Source of the DNA: Vibrio gazogenes
GTDB taxonomy: Bacteria > Pseudomonadota > Gammaproteobacteria > Enterobacterales > Vibrionaceae
Length of the DNA: 64,000 nt
Direction of reading: 5' to 3'
Assembly: GCF_002196515.1 (NCBI RefSeq)
Contig: NZ_CP018835.1
Span: 682,001 to 746,000, forward strand
The notes below the pieces were generated by a model, which made no database searches, was not told the DNA's origin, and was given only the letters and a program-made list of their open reading frames with translations. This document shows positions 44,857-54,446 of the stretch, one piece after another. Every line of letters begins with the position of its first letter. Within the stretch, counting starts at the first letter, position 1. The position numbers and the translations under genes were made by a program.

Positions 44857-45624
44857 ATGGCATGGCTTCAGGCACAGGATAGTTTTAATCCTGATGCCTT
44901 AGACAATCGTGTATTGGGAATTGCTGCCGAATTGGCACAGCACGACTCTGGCGTCCATTATCATGACAAAGGGCAGTTATTATTCTGCAAACAAGGCAGT
45001 ATGCGGATCACGCTAGATAACAGCCTTTGCCTGCTCCCTCCGGTAAGGGTTGCTTGGATTCCACCTCAGATAGAACATCGTGTTAAAGTGAATGACGTCG
45101 TTGGCTATCGTTCCATTTATATAGATTGCAATCACTATGATGGCATGCCTGAACAGGTTACCGTATTCACCGCCTCACCACTTTTGCGTGAGGCTCTGGA
45201 ACGTATTGCGTTAGCACCATTCAACACGAACTGGCAAGATGGCGCTTACGCTAATATTCTGGCCGTCTGCCTTGACGAAATCACATCAGCACCGCTTGAA
45301 GTAACGTTACTCCCACTGCCCACTGATCGGCGTCTACGCCACCTCGTTGCTCAAGAAGCGCTCCCACCGCTGAACAGACTTTCACATCGTATAGGCGCTT
45401 CCGAAAAAACGATTAGCCGAATATTTCAACGCGAAACGGGTTTGAGTTACCAGCAATGGCGTCAACAATGGCGATTGAATAAAGCGATTGAAATGCTCTC
45501 TCTTGGGTGGAGCCAATCTGAAGTGGCCTCTCAATTGGCGTTCTCCAGCGACAGCGCCTTCACTACTTTTTTCAAGAATAGGGTTGGTTGCCCACCGAAA
45601 ACCTATATGGAAAGGCGAAAATAA
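44857..45624 (+). CDS. AraC-family regulator, cupin-type N-terminus (NimR-like)
   Basis: 255 aa. A cupin-like sensor (about 1-100, HYHDKGQLLFCKQGSM) is followed by a two-helix-turn-helix AraC domain (about 170-255, LSHRIGASEKTISRIFQRET). It is divergent from the Bcr-type exporter it probably controls. It ends at MERRK. The intergenic 45625-45940 downstream is AT-rich with no gene seen. Confidence 0.87.
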   Translation: MAWLQAQDSFNPDALDNRVLGIAAELAQHDSGVHYHDKGQLLFCKQGSMRITLDNSLCLLPPVRVAWIPPQIEHRVKVNDVVGYRSIYIDCNHYDGMPEQVTVFTASPLLREALERIALAPFNTNWQDGAYANILAVCLDEITSAPLEVTLLPLPTDRRLRHLVAQEALPPLNRLSHRIGASEKTISRIFQRETGLSYQQWRQQWRLNKAIEMLSLGWSQSEVASQLAFSSDSAFTTFFKNRVGCPPKTYMERRK

Positions 45625-45940
45625 ACGCTGTTTGGGACAAAAAAACTGTCGGGTATCACACTGAAATTCGGCTGACGAATCAGAAATCCCCTAAAAAAAT
45701 AGGCATGCGAAATGTTTCATTTATAAGCCTTTTTATTCCCATTACTTATAAATAACATAAATAATACCCATTTATTTTTATACAGACCTCGAATAAAACA
45801 TAGATAAACGACATATACAATATTCAATTGTTGAAAAAACGAGCAATTCCCCTAGCTTTTATAATGGAACACATATGCACCCAAACGCATTATTGGTGGT
45901 GCCAATGTGCTGTTAAGGCTCAAAACACAATGGAGTGATT

Positions 45941-46834
45941 ATGAATGTTTTAACAAAATGTAAGCTAGCATTGGGAATCATAGCGATATTTTTTTCATTG
46001 CCAAGTTTTGCGGTACCGTGTTCGGACTGTTCAAATGGATTTGAACGGGGCCAAGTTCCTCGGGTTGATCAGTTAGAATCCAGTAGAGGACCTTATTCGG
46101 TAAAAACTATCAACGTTTCTAGACTTGCCAGAGGGTTTGGTGGTGGCACGATCCATTACTCGACGGAATCAGGAGGCCAGCAAGGTATCATTGCGGTCGT
46201 TCCGGGCTATGTTTCTTTAGAAGGTAGTATTAAATGGTGGGGCCCACGTTTGGCATCTTGGGGCTTTACGGTGATTACGATCGATACAAATACGATTTAT
46301 GATCAACCTGACAGTCGAGCAAGTCAGCTCAGTGCAGCAATCGATTATGTCATTGATAAAGGTAACGATCGAAGCTCTCCGATTTATGGATTAGTGGATC
46401 CAAATCGAGTCGGCGTCATTGGCTGGTCTATGGGCGGTGGCGGCTCCCTCAAACTGGCAACAGACAGAAAGATTGATGCAGTGATCCCTCAAGCCCCTTG
46501 GTATCTTGGATTGAGTCGTTTTTCTAGTATTACTTCACCAACGATGATCATTGCATGCCAAGCCGATGTTGTGGCACCAGTGAGCGTACACGCTTCTCGC
46601 TTTTATAATCAAATCCCGGGAACCACCCCAAAAGCATATTTTGAAATTGCGTTAGGCAGTCATTTTTGTGCCAATACAGGGTACCCTAGCGAAGATATCT
46701 TGGGGCGGAATGGTGTTGCATGGATGAAGCGCTTTATTGATAAAGATGAACGCTATACTCAATTTTTATGTGGACAAAATTTTGATAGCAGTCTTCGCGT
46801 CAGTGAATACCGAGACAACTGTAGTTACTATTAG
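45941..46834 (+). CDS. Secreted polyester hydrolase, PETase-like (type II)
   Basis: 297 aa alpha/beta hydrolase with signal peptide to about residue 24. It is close to Ideonella PETase along most of its length. Triad: Ser163 (GWSMGGGGS), Asp209 (CQADVVAPV) and His241 (GSHFCAN). Substrate-cleft residues Tyr90, Met164 and Trp187 are kept. Cys206 and Cys243 match the second, PETase-type disulfide. The positions corresponding to Ideonella Ser214 and Ile218 are His217 and Phe221, as in ordinary cutinases. Extra Cys27 and Cys30 lie near the mature N-terminus. The natural substrate is probably cutin-like or aliphatic polyester. GGAG precedes the ATG; a terminator follows. Confidence 0.92.
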   Translation: MNVLTKCKLALGIIAIFFSLPSFAVPCSDCSNGFERGQVPRVDQLESSRGPYSVKTINVSRLARGFGGGTIHYSTESGGQQGIIAVVPGYVSLEGSIKWWGPRLASWGFTVITIDTNTIYDQPDSRASQLSAAIDYVIDKGNDRSSPIYGLVDPNRVGVIGWSMGGGGSLKLATDRKIDAVIPQAPWYLGLSRFSSITSPTMIIACQADVVAPVSVHASRFYNQIPGTTPKAYFEIALGSHFCANTGYPSEDILGRNGVAWMKRFIDKDERYTQFLCGQNFDSSLRVSEYRDNCSYY

Positions 46835-46872
46835 TGATACATATAATTCATAGTAAATCAGCAATTCTTGTC

Positions 46873-46902
46873 AAGTCAGAGCAAGTATGTTCTGACTTTT
46901 TT
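46873..46902 (+). terminator. Terminator of the polyesterase gene
   Basis: AAGTCAGA and TCTGACTT pair perfectly, followed by six T. Loop about ten bases. Confidence 0.8.
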
Positions 46903-46986
46903 ATGTGCTGAATGAATCGGATTTTAGTACCTGCTGTTTTTGATAAATGATCGCTGAAAATCGAAGAACTCTAAAATGGTGTACCG

Positions 46987-47329
46987 CTAGTTCAGGGGGA
47001 GATTTACACATGAACCATCCACTACTACAAACCCTTTGAATTTAAAAAACTCAACGAATGAATACGCAAAAAAAGAAGCTGACAATATAAATCGATAATT
47101 TGTCTTAAAGAACGGAATCCAATCAATATACTGAGATCTAACTGTGTGTATCCTTCCTTTCAATTGCAATTTTTTTATTCTTTTTTAGGGAAGAGGCATC
47201 AATATACTGGGTAAGTTCCTTAATCTGCTTCGAATAAGATTTACTAAAGCCTATATCCTTGAAAACTCGAGTCCATAGGAAAAAGAACAAGATCGCAGAA
47301 GTGTAGTATTGTCTTCTTATTCTGTACAT
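46987..47329 (-). pseudogene. Small membrane protein split by a frameshift, next to the NTPase gene
   Basis: Two overlapping minus-strand frames (47329-47138 and 47169-46987, +1 apart) overlap around an A7 run near 47175. The first begins MYRIRRQYYTSAILFF with one hydrophobic segment; the second continues with a further hydrophobic segment (NYRFILSASFFAYSFVEFF). It starts six bases after the NTPase stop, so it was the second gene of that operon. Whether this is a mutation or programmed slippage is unknown. No family was recognised. Confidence 0.45.
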
Positions 47330-47334
47330 ATTAT

Positions 47335-50300
47335 TCAGCGCCTATAGAGATTCACTTTTATTTCATCCTTGAAGTAGCTCTCACTCCATGACGAAATAAT
47401 ATTTCTTGAATTAAGCCATTTAACCAATTCCTGATTCTCAGATGTGTTTTGTAGTCTCGGCGTGTTGTACCCCGTTTTTATTTCGGAAAAGGGTTCAGGA
47501 AGATTAGCCAAAACGTGACGTACTTCATCATCATCATCCATTAAATCGTGATATTTGTTAAAGAGTGAAATTTGAGTCCCAATAGGCTGAGAGTGTATGA
47601 CCAGAGATTGAACAATATTTCCATCAAGGTTGGATATCTTGGCATCGGTACTGTTAATAATAGGGCCGACAAGGGCAGCTCGCTCTGGAAGGTTCACGAG
47701 CGCATCCAGATCCATCAATTTGATTACTCCCAGCTTAGCTACGTTATCAATTTCAGATTGAAGAAGCACTTCCAGGAAGTCATCGTCGAGTTCAAAGTTG
47801 TCTGGATTAGCCAAGTATGTGTTGATATTAGCCACTACGAATCGTACCTGTAAATCCCTACTATCAGAGAGCTCTTCCAAACTCTCCTTAGTGAATGTAA
47901 TTTTTCCTTCATCTATAAGAATTCGAAGTTTTGATAGCTCAAAACCTGTAGGAAACTCTTTGAAAAATTCAGGTAAAGCGCTCACATATTCTTTATAGCT
48001 GATATCAGACAGCGAGCCCGCGTTAAATAGGAACACACGCAGTTTCTGTGAATCAGAGTCGCTGGGTATAGACTCTTTCAGGATAATTTTACGAACATCA
48101 TCTCGATCCAGATACCCAACCAAGATATCCACCTCAAATCCTTCACTTTCCATAAAAGCAAGACAATTCAACCAAGTTGGTTCGATCATGCATAGCTTAA
48201 ACAGCATTTCATACAATCTTTCAGGAACATCCTCTAAAGATGGAAGCTGTATTGTCTGCCGCTCAAGAAATGTTCTCAGATCATCTTGCTCAAGCTCATC
48301 GTGACAAATCACAGCCAGAATAGTGGAAGCATCCTCTTCTGAATTCTCTTGAATTACCAAAAGAATATCACGTAAATAGCGGTCAAAATCGCGTTCAACT
48401 CTCTGCAATAAAATTGGGCTATGCATCGATCGTATGGTCGTGAAGTTCTTCTTATGTAGCGGCTCAAAATCGCTCTCTCCCTCAAATGCCTGATAAATGT
48501 ATTCCATATTTGCAAGCGTGAGTTCGAAAAGTCCCCGCTCGAACATGACGTTTACGACTTCATGATGTCCTTTTATTGCGGCCAGATCTTTAACTTCAAA
48601 ACCAAGGCAAACAAGTCGTTCTGATGCCAGGCCAGGTACATTCAGCAGAATCTCAGGAAGGTTTTCCGCAACAAACGTCGGAAATTCTGCAAACTCCATT
48701 GCAAGCTTTTTGAGTAAATTTTCCGGTAAGTTCGAAACTATCTGGATAACGTGAGAAATATTATTGGCGATGGCCGTTAGAACAAAATCATCCCAACTAT
48801 TAGCCAGCCCCGAAAGTAAACCCGCAACATTTTGGCCACTACTGTAATAGGCATCGAAAAAGTTTTCACAGCTTTCGAATTCTGACGAAAGAAATTTAAA
48901 GAGCTTTTTCGTTTGCTCAAAGTAAAGCGTCCGGTCACTCAGAAGATTATCGACAAGTTTGACGTTTAAGACATAACTTTGCCGGAAATCCTCATCTCGC
49001 ATCGCAGCGATGACCTCTTTGGGATTGTCGAGCGGAAAACTCGGTTCAGGCGTGACAAATGCCCGAATCTGGATCAAAAATTTGTTGTCATTGGGAGATA
49101 AACGACCTGAGTGAAAGAGTGATGTGTATTGGTAATAGCTATCGTCAAGATAACCTTCCAGAATCAGAAAACGGGCAAGATCCCCATTTTCCCCAAAATT
49201 CTCAAAAAGATCCCGTATGCGGTCAGTATTCACTCGTAATAACTCGTTCAACTTTGTTGTACGAAGTGTTGGGAGTTTAACTCTTAGATCTCGTATTTGG
49301 CTTAAGATCTTGTTTTTATTATCAGTAGTCTTGCTTTCGAGCTCTTCCTTGCGCTGCTGGTAGGATTTTTGAGAATCTATCTCTTTTTGCCATTGGGACA
49401 CATTGACTCGGCTCGAATGACCTCTTCTGCCTGAGTAGTAGTAGTTTAATTGAGACGCTTCTATCAATTGCTCAAACTCATCATGGCTAACAAGATTTTT
49501 AAGTGGAATCCAACCGTAACCGTGATTTAAACTAACACCGGCAATGTCCTCTGGAAGCTTCTCAATCAGTGCCATAGCATAAATTTGCCGTAATTCTTTC
49601 AGGTCTGATGGCGTCTGCCGCTCAGCGGCTTCAAGCTGCGCTTCAAGTTCCGAGATCTCCGCTTTATACGTTGCCTCGCCCTGTTCAATCAGTTCATTCT
49701 TGTGGTGCAATATATTGGCGAGCATCCCCTCTCCACGGTGTAGTTGCTCAAAATCTCTTGGGTAAACATTTTTATAGATCAGGATTGCGAGGAGCTTGTT
49801 AGCGTCGAGCAGGTTCTCTTCATCTTTTTCTAAATTAGCAACATAAATGGCATATTCATTAAAGATGTTCTGAATCAATCTCAGATCGTTCAGGTATCGT
49901 GAAACCTCTCTCAGGAACTGCCGATTCAGACGGCCATCCAGTTTAAGCCTGTTTCCCTCAGCCAATACCATATCGATTGAATTCGATGTATTGATAATCG
50001 GTATAACAGGTATAATAAATTCAAAGAACTTAGTGCGATCCGTGTTGACAAACATATCGTCGCGCAAAGCATAAAGGAATCGGATGGTGCGTTTTACCCC
50101 TGCATTCTCGTTCACAAGGCTATTAATTTCACGCAGTGTGACGAAAATATCGGCATTATTAAATCGATCTAAATCCTCAATGATGACAAGATCGTAATCG
50201 GTTGACTGGAAGAAATAGACTATTTCGTCTAAGTGACGATTTAGTATGGAAGTCTGATCCTCATGTGCTGGCTTTATCTCTACGCTTTTCAACGAAATAC

Positions 50301-50961
50301 TCTTGAGTGATAAGCCAAAACTGGCAACATACAAGTGATGTAGTATCACCCAAAAGAATATGACCGCGAACCCAAAAATCCCTAAATTAAGCCAATTACT
50401 GAGGGTCAGAGGTTCGAAAAAAGTGCCGCTGATAATTTTTTCTCGCTGATGAAATACAAACCAAAGCGAGACAATGCCAAGCATCATATAAAAAGATTTC
50501 AAAATCGACCAAACGCCGGGCGACTGAATTCTTTTGAACCGTGATAATGGCAGCTTATTAGCGTCTGCACCATAGAGCATTTGCTGAAGAATGCTTCTTT
50601 CAATCTCTTGACGGCTCACCTTTCTCTCATCTGCTTCATCATCTACGTCAATTTCAGGAACAAACGCAGCGAGAGAAATATGAAGCGCAGGCCGCCGATA
50701 CTTTTTCAAGAAGGATTGAATGATGCTGCTCTTACCTGAACCATAAGGGCCAGTCAGAGCAATATTGGAGACTTTCTCATTGTTTGTCGCAAACAGAATC
50801 GCTTCGGAATATACGCCATCTTTGTCTGCTTCATCAGTAGGCGCAAGGTCTACGAATTTTGATTGGCTGCTGGCAGAGTTATCTTTGCTTTCGAGCCATA
50901 ACGCAATACTATTCATGCTGTTGGCAAGCCAACGAGTTAGGGAAATGATGGTCTTTGTCAT
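47335..50961 (-). CDS. YobI/KAP-type P-loop NTPase with membrane segments
   Basis: 1208 aa. The Walker A motif GPYGSGKSS lies at residues 71-79 and the Walker B LVIIEDLDRF near 275. A pair of membrane helices (about 150-170 and 190-215) is inserted between them, as in KAP and YobI-like NTPases. A coiled-coil stretch follows (about 430-560), then some 600 residues of helical repeats with no recognised domain. KAP-type NTPases include phage-exclusion proteins, so a defence role is plausible but inferred. Flanked by an interrupted ORF upstream and a frameshifted small membrane protein downstream. Confidence 0.85.
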   Translation of the reverse strand: MTKTIISLTRWLANSMNSIALWLESKDNSASSQSKFVDLAPTDEADKDGVYSEAILFATNNEKVSNIALTGPYGSGKSSIIQSFLKKYRRPALHISLAAFVPEIDVDDEADERKVSRQEIERSILQQMLYGADANKLPLSRFKRIQSPGVWSILKSFYMMLGIVSLWFVFHQREKIISGTFFEPLTLSNWLNLGIFGFAVIFFWVILHHLYVASFGLSLKSISLKSVEIKPAHEDQTSILNRHLDEIVYFFQSTDYDLVIIEDLDRFNNADIFVTLREINSLVNENAGVKRTIRFLYALRDDMFVNTDRTKFFEFIIPVIPIINTSNSIDMVLAEGNRLKLDGRLNRQFLREVSRYLNDLRLIQNIFNEYAIYVANLEKDEENLLDANKLLAILIYKNVYPRDFEQLHRGEGMLANILHHKNELIEQGEATYKAEISELEAQLEAAERQTPSDLKELRQIYAMALIEKLPEDIAGVSLNHGYGWIPLKNLVSHDEFEQLIEASQLNYYYSGRRGHSSRVNVSQWQKEIDSQKSYQQRKEELESKTTDNKNKILSQIRDLRVKLPTLRTTKLNELLRVNTDRIRDLFENFGENGDLARFLILEGYLDDSYYQYTSLFHSGRLSPNDNKFLIQIRAFVTPEPSFPLDNPKEVIAAMRDEDFRQSYVLNVKLVDNLLSDRTLYFEQTKKLFKFLSSEFESCENFFDAYYSSGQNVAGLLSGLANSWDDFVLTAIANNISHVIQIVSNLPENLLKKLAMEFAEFPTFVAENLPEILLNVPGLASERLVCLGFEVKDLAAIKGHHEVVNVMFERGLFELTLANMEYIYQAFEGESDFEPLHKKNFTTIRSMHSPILLQRVERDFDRYLRDILLVIQENSEEDASTILAVICHDELEQDDLRTFLERQTIQLPSLEDVPERLYEMLFKLCMIEPTWLNCLAFMESEGFEVDILVGYLDRDDVRKIILKESIPSDSDSQKLRVFLFNAGSLSDISYKEYVSALPEFFKEFPTGFELSKLRILIDEGKITFTKESLEELSDSRDLQVRFVVANINTYLANPDNFELDDDFLEVLLQSEIDNVAKLGVIKLMDLDALVNLPERAALVGPIINSTDAKISNLDGNIVQSLVIHSQPIGTQISLFNKYHDLMDDDDEVRHVLANLPEPFSEIKTGYNTPRLQNTSENQELVKWLNSRNIISSWSESYFKDEIKVNLYRR

Positions 50962-51124
50962 ACAATGCTTAACTTTTTAAAACTTCTTTAATTAATGGCA
51001 ATATTGCTTCTGGAAAAACTAATTCTGCTAGCGGGTTGAACTTAATGAATGGGAAAGCAATTATGTTTTCAATCTCTGTTATTATAAATACAGTCTAAAA
51101 AAACTCAGTAGCGATTATTGATTT

Positions 51125-51448
51125 CTAACAACTTTGACTAAAAAGGACAAGCAATAAGTTCAAGTTCCGTCGGTGATCAATTCGAGAAAGTATTTGTACT
51201 GAGGGCTTTTGCATCTTATTTATGGAAAAAGGAAGCTGAAAACCTGATTCCGGCAACTCTATATAATCCTCTGTCCCAGTCTTACCTGTTATTAGCATCG
51301 ACGGTGTAAAATTTCCAGATTGACTACGACGTACAATCCAATCCAGACCATCGAATATCTGCTGTACATCTGAATAATTAACAAACGAATCATGGTCGTG
51401 GGTTAATAGATCATCGATAGAAATTTATTGTTCACCAGATAGGTTCAT
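51125..51448 (-). pseudogene. Interrupted ORF upstream of the NTPase gene
   Basis: A 107-codon frame begins MNLSGEQ and has one in-frame TAA at codon 8. It then continues ISIDDLLTHDHDSFVNYSD, VQQIFDGLDWIVRR, MLITGKTGTEDYIELPESG and so on to TAG. The amino acid composition looks like real protein. No family recognised. It may be a decayed partner of the NTPase, or translation may start internally. The rest of 50962-51648 shows no gene. Confidence 0.4.
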
Positions 51449-51648
51449 TGTTTACGCGCTTATCAGGACACACACCTTAAAGTACGTCATATTTCGGAAT
51501 CGGAGGCTACAACAAGACAAACTACTAAAACCGAACCCTGTCGCATTTCCCTAGGCAACACCACTAAAACCATGACAAACAGTGTTTTTTGCCGCTCGCT
51601 TCTTTTATCCTATGAGCCATTCAATCCACACCGACCAAACATTGCTTT

Positions 51649-52527
51649 ATGAAAACATCTCTCGACCATTTGCCTGAATCCAAACAGCAGGAGCTTGCTA
51701 CCATATCGACTATTCTGCGCGATACGCTGGAAGACTATCTTCAGGGCAAAACAGCGAGTAAAAGCGAGTTTCGTATTGTGAAAATCATCCTGTTCGGCAG
51801 CCACGCCAAAGGCACTTGGGTCAACGATCCGGTCAATGGCTATATCAGTGACTACGATATTCTGGTGATTGTGAATAAAGCCGCACTGGTTGAAGAAGAT
51901 GTCGTCTGGCAACGCGCCAAAGAGCAAATCGACCGTAAAGTCACTTCCGCACCGCTGGGATTGATTGTCCATGATTTGCAGGAAGTGAACGAACGGCTAC
52001 AACAAGGGCATTATTTCTTCAAAGATATCTGCGAAGAAGGGATTGAACTGTTTGCCGCCACACCAAAACCGCTGGCAGAGCCGGGGGATTTAACCGAAGC
52101 AGAGCAACGGGAGATCGCTCGTAAGCATTATGAACAGTGGTTTACGAGTGCCAACGAATTCTTTATGTGTTTTGAACTCATGACTGCGAATCATCATCTG
52201 AAGACTGCGGCATTTCAGCTTCACCAAGTCACGGAAAAATTGTTTGCCTGTACCCTGCTCACCTGCACCAATTATTTACCCAAATCCCACAACATCGAAA
52301 AGCTGGGGAAACTATGCGCCCAAATCGATGCTGAATTTGCAACCATTTTCCCGCTCGACAACAAATTCCACCGCCGCAGCTTCCGCCGCCTGCAACGCGC
52401 CTATATCGAAGCCCGCTACTCGGAGCATTATGAGATCACCGAAGAAGAATTGGCATATCTGGAAACAGAAGTGCAGCGGTTGAAAGGATTGGTGGAACGG
52501 GGTTGTTTGAAAAGAATAATTAACTAA
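51649..52527 (+). CDS. Nucleotidyltransferase-HEPN fusion protein (copy 2)
   Basis: 292 aa, same design as the protein at 5.9-6.8 kb: nucleotidyltransferase (GSHAKGTWVNDPVNG, SDYDILVIV) then HEPN domain ending in RRSFRRLQRAYIEARYSEH. Residues 1-155 and 199-280 are nearly identical to copy 1, but residues 157-198 (KHYEQWFTSANEFFMCFELM onward) differ at most positions. An RNA 2'-phosphotransferase gene follows after 30 bases on the same strand, so the pair is probably one RNA-acting operon. No promoter was pinned down. Confidence 0.86.
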   Translation: MKTSLDHLPESKQQELATISTILRDTLEDYLQGKTASKSEFRIVKIILFGSHAKGTWVNDPVNGYISDYDILVIVNKAALVEEDVVWQRAKEQIDRKVTSAPLGLIVHDLQEVNERLQQGHYFFKDICEEGIELFAATPKPLAEPGDLTEAEQREIARKHYEQWFTSANEFFMCFELMTANHHLKTAAFQLHQVTEKLFACTLLTCTNYLPKSHNIEKLGKLCAQIDAEFATIFPLDNKFHRRSFRRLQRAYIEARYSEHYEITEEELAYLETEVQRLKGLVERGCLKRIIN

Positions 52528-52557
52528 CTTGAATATGTAATAGAGAAAATAAAATAT

Positions 52558-53127
52558 ATGACTTCCCAAAATCAACTCAAGCAGATCAGTAAATTTTTAA
52601 GCTTTGTGCTACGCCACAAACCAGAAGCGATTGACCTAACGCTCGACCCACATGGATGGGCTAATATTGATGAGCTGATTGATAAAGCATCTACTTCAAA
52701 TGAAATCGAAGATATTGACAGAAATTTAATTCAAGACGTTGTAGATACCAATGATAAAAAGCGTTTCATTATCTCTGAAGATGGTCAGCATATTCGAGCT
52801 AACCAAGGACATTCGATTCATGTCGATTTACAACTACAACCTTCTGTTCCACCAGAATTTTTATATCATGGTACTGCGACCCGATTTTTAGATAGTATTC
52901 TCGAAGAAGGATTAAAACCACAGCAACGCCAGCATGTCCATTTATCTGCAGATAAGGAAACAGCTGTCACTGTTGGCCAGCGATACGGTAAACCTGTTAT
53001 TTTAAAAATAAAATCCCAACTCATGTATGAGCAAGGTTTTGAATTCTATATTTCTGAGAATGGTGTTTGGTTAACGAGTTATGTGCCTTCGAAGTTTATA
53101 ATCGACAAATGTCTGATCGAAGTTTGA
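52558..53127 (+). CDS. kptA: RNA 2'-phosphotransferase (Tpt1/KptA)
   Basis: 189 aa. Removes an internal 2'-phosphate from RNA using NAD+, giving ADP-ribose 1'',2''-cyclic phosphate. The N-terminal winged helix carries LSFVLRHKPE (catalytic Arg-His pair) and PHGWANIDELI; the C-terminal ADP-ribosyltransferase-like lobe has IRANQGHS, FLYHGT and HVHLSADKETA. Bacteria do not need it for tRNA splicing, so it may serve RNA repair or defence. It forms a putative operon with the preceding nucleotidyltransferase-HEPN gene. Confidence 0.92.
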   Translation: MTSQNQLKQISKFLSFVLRHKPEAIDLTLDPHGWANIDELIDKASTSNEIEDIDRNLIQDVVDTNDKKRFIISEDGQHIRANQGHSIHVDLQLQPSVPPEFLYHGTATRFLDSILEEGLKPQQRQHVHLSADKETAVTVGQRYGKPVILKIKSQLMYEQGFEFYISENGVWLTSYVPSKFIIDKCLIEV

Positions 53128-53238
53128 AATTTGTCTGTTGTAGACGACAGCACCCATGCGTTTGTGAATCTCTATTTCATGTTCTTGACCCGTCCTAACT
53201 AAGGTTGACACTTTTCCAGCCACAAATTGGAGAATGTC

Positions 53239-53640
53239 ATGAAATCAATAGGTAAACGTACACAGCAAGATTATTCCCTTGCCTTTAAATTGGCGGTTGT
53301 TGAGCAAGTTGAAAAAGGTGAAATGACTTATCAACAGGCTCAAGAGCGGTATGGTATTCAAGGTCGCTCGACTGTTTTAGTTTGGCTTCGTAAGCATGGT
53401 CAACTAGATTGGTCTTTAGGCGCCTCTGAATTAAAGGGAAAAGGTATCGCTATGTCTCAGTCATCTTCCCCACAAACACCTGAACAACGCATTAAAGAGC
53501 TTGAACAACAATTAGAAGAAACTCAGCTAAAAGCCGATTTTTTCGAGGCTGTTGTAAAAGTCATGGACAGAGACTTCGGAGTCCGTCTTTCAAAAAAGCG
53601 CAAAGCCGAATTATTGAGGAAAAAACGCTTTCAAAGTTAA
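53239..53640 (+). CDS. IS3-family transposase OrfA
   Basis: 133 aa. N-terminal helix-turn-helix (YSLAFKLAVVEQVEKGEMTY, then QQAQERYGIQGRSTVLVWLR) binds the element ends; a leucine-zipper-like coil (EQRIKELEQQLEETQLKADF) follows. GGAG precedes the ATG. The frame ends RKKRFQS at an A6 run where ribosomes may slip back one base into OrfB. Confidence 0.92.
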   Translation: MKSIGKRTQQDYSLAFKLAVVEQVEKGEMTYQQAQERYGIQGRSTVLVWLRKHGQLDWSLGASELKGKGIAMSQSSSPQTPEQRIKELEQQLEETQLKADFFEAVVKVMDRDFGVRLSKKRKAELLRKKRFQS

Positions 53641-53642
53641 CC

Positions 53643-54446
53643 GTGACAAAAGCTTGCTTGTTTATCGGGATTTCACGCCAAGCATACTACAAGCGCTGCG
53701 AAGCAGAAAAAGAACGAGTCTCCCATGAGACTCATGTGCTCATTGCTGTGAAGAAAGAGCGTCTGGTACAACCTAGAATAGGTGTCAGAAAACTAAAATA
53801 TATTTTGTCACAAAAGTGTTTAATCATCGGCCGAGACCACTTGTTTGCTCTTCTTAAAGCGAACCAACTTCTTGTTCCAACAAGGCAAGCATACCATCGC
53901 ACGACGAACAGCCATCATCGATTTCATTGTCACCCTAACATCATAAAATCGGGTTATGCGCCTGAGCGTCCCGAGCAGTTGTGGGTTGCAGATATTACTT
54001 ATCTACCGACTCGTGAGGGAGAAACTTATCTCAGTTTAGTCACGGATGCTTACTCTCGGAAAATCGTTGGTTATCACGTTGATGACAACATGAAAACTCA
54101 ATCCGTTAAGCAAGCGTTTATTCATGCGCTTAAAAGTAGAAGAACTCACCAACCACTCATTCATCACTCAGATAGAGGGTTACAGTATTGTTCGGCAGAG
54201 TATCAAACGCTTCACCAACAGAATGGCGTCAGTTGCTCAATGACAGATGGGTATGATTGTTACCAGAATGCGTTGGCAGAACGAGTCAATGGAATACTCA
54301 AAAATGAATATCTTCTTAACAAGCCTGCGAATTTAGAAGAAGCACGAAAGATGGTTGCAGAGTCGGTAAAAATCTATAATCAATATAGGCCACACACAGC
54401 TTTAAAATACAAAACGCCCGATGAAGTACATCGAGCGTTTTACTAA
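53643..54446 (+). CDS. IS3-family transposase OrfB (DDE integrase domain)
   Basis: 267 aa from the GTG. The DDE triad is visible: Asp in WVADITYLPT, Asp in HHSDRGLQY, Glu in NALAERVNGILK, with the K/R seven residues later. In the -1 frame, upstream codons read EEKTLSKL across the A6 run GAGGAAAAAACG, so the active transposase is expected as an OrfAB frameshift product. The HTH_21 region (PRIGVRKLKYIL) precedes the core. Confidence 0.92.
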   Translation: MTKACLFIGISRQAYYKRCEAEKERVSHETHVLIAVKKERLVQPRIGVRKLKYILSQKCLIIGRDHLFALLKANQLLVPTRQAYHRTTNSHHRFHCHPNIIKSGYAPERPEQLWVADITYLPTREGETYLSLVTDAYSRKIVGYHVDDNMKTQSVKQAFIHALKSRRTHQPLIHHSDRGLQYCSAEYQTLHQQNGVSCSMTDGYDCYQNALAERVNGILKNEYLLNKPANLEEARKMVAESVKIYNQYRPHTALKYKTPDEVHRAFY

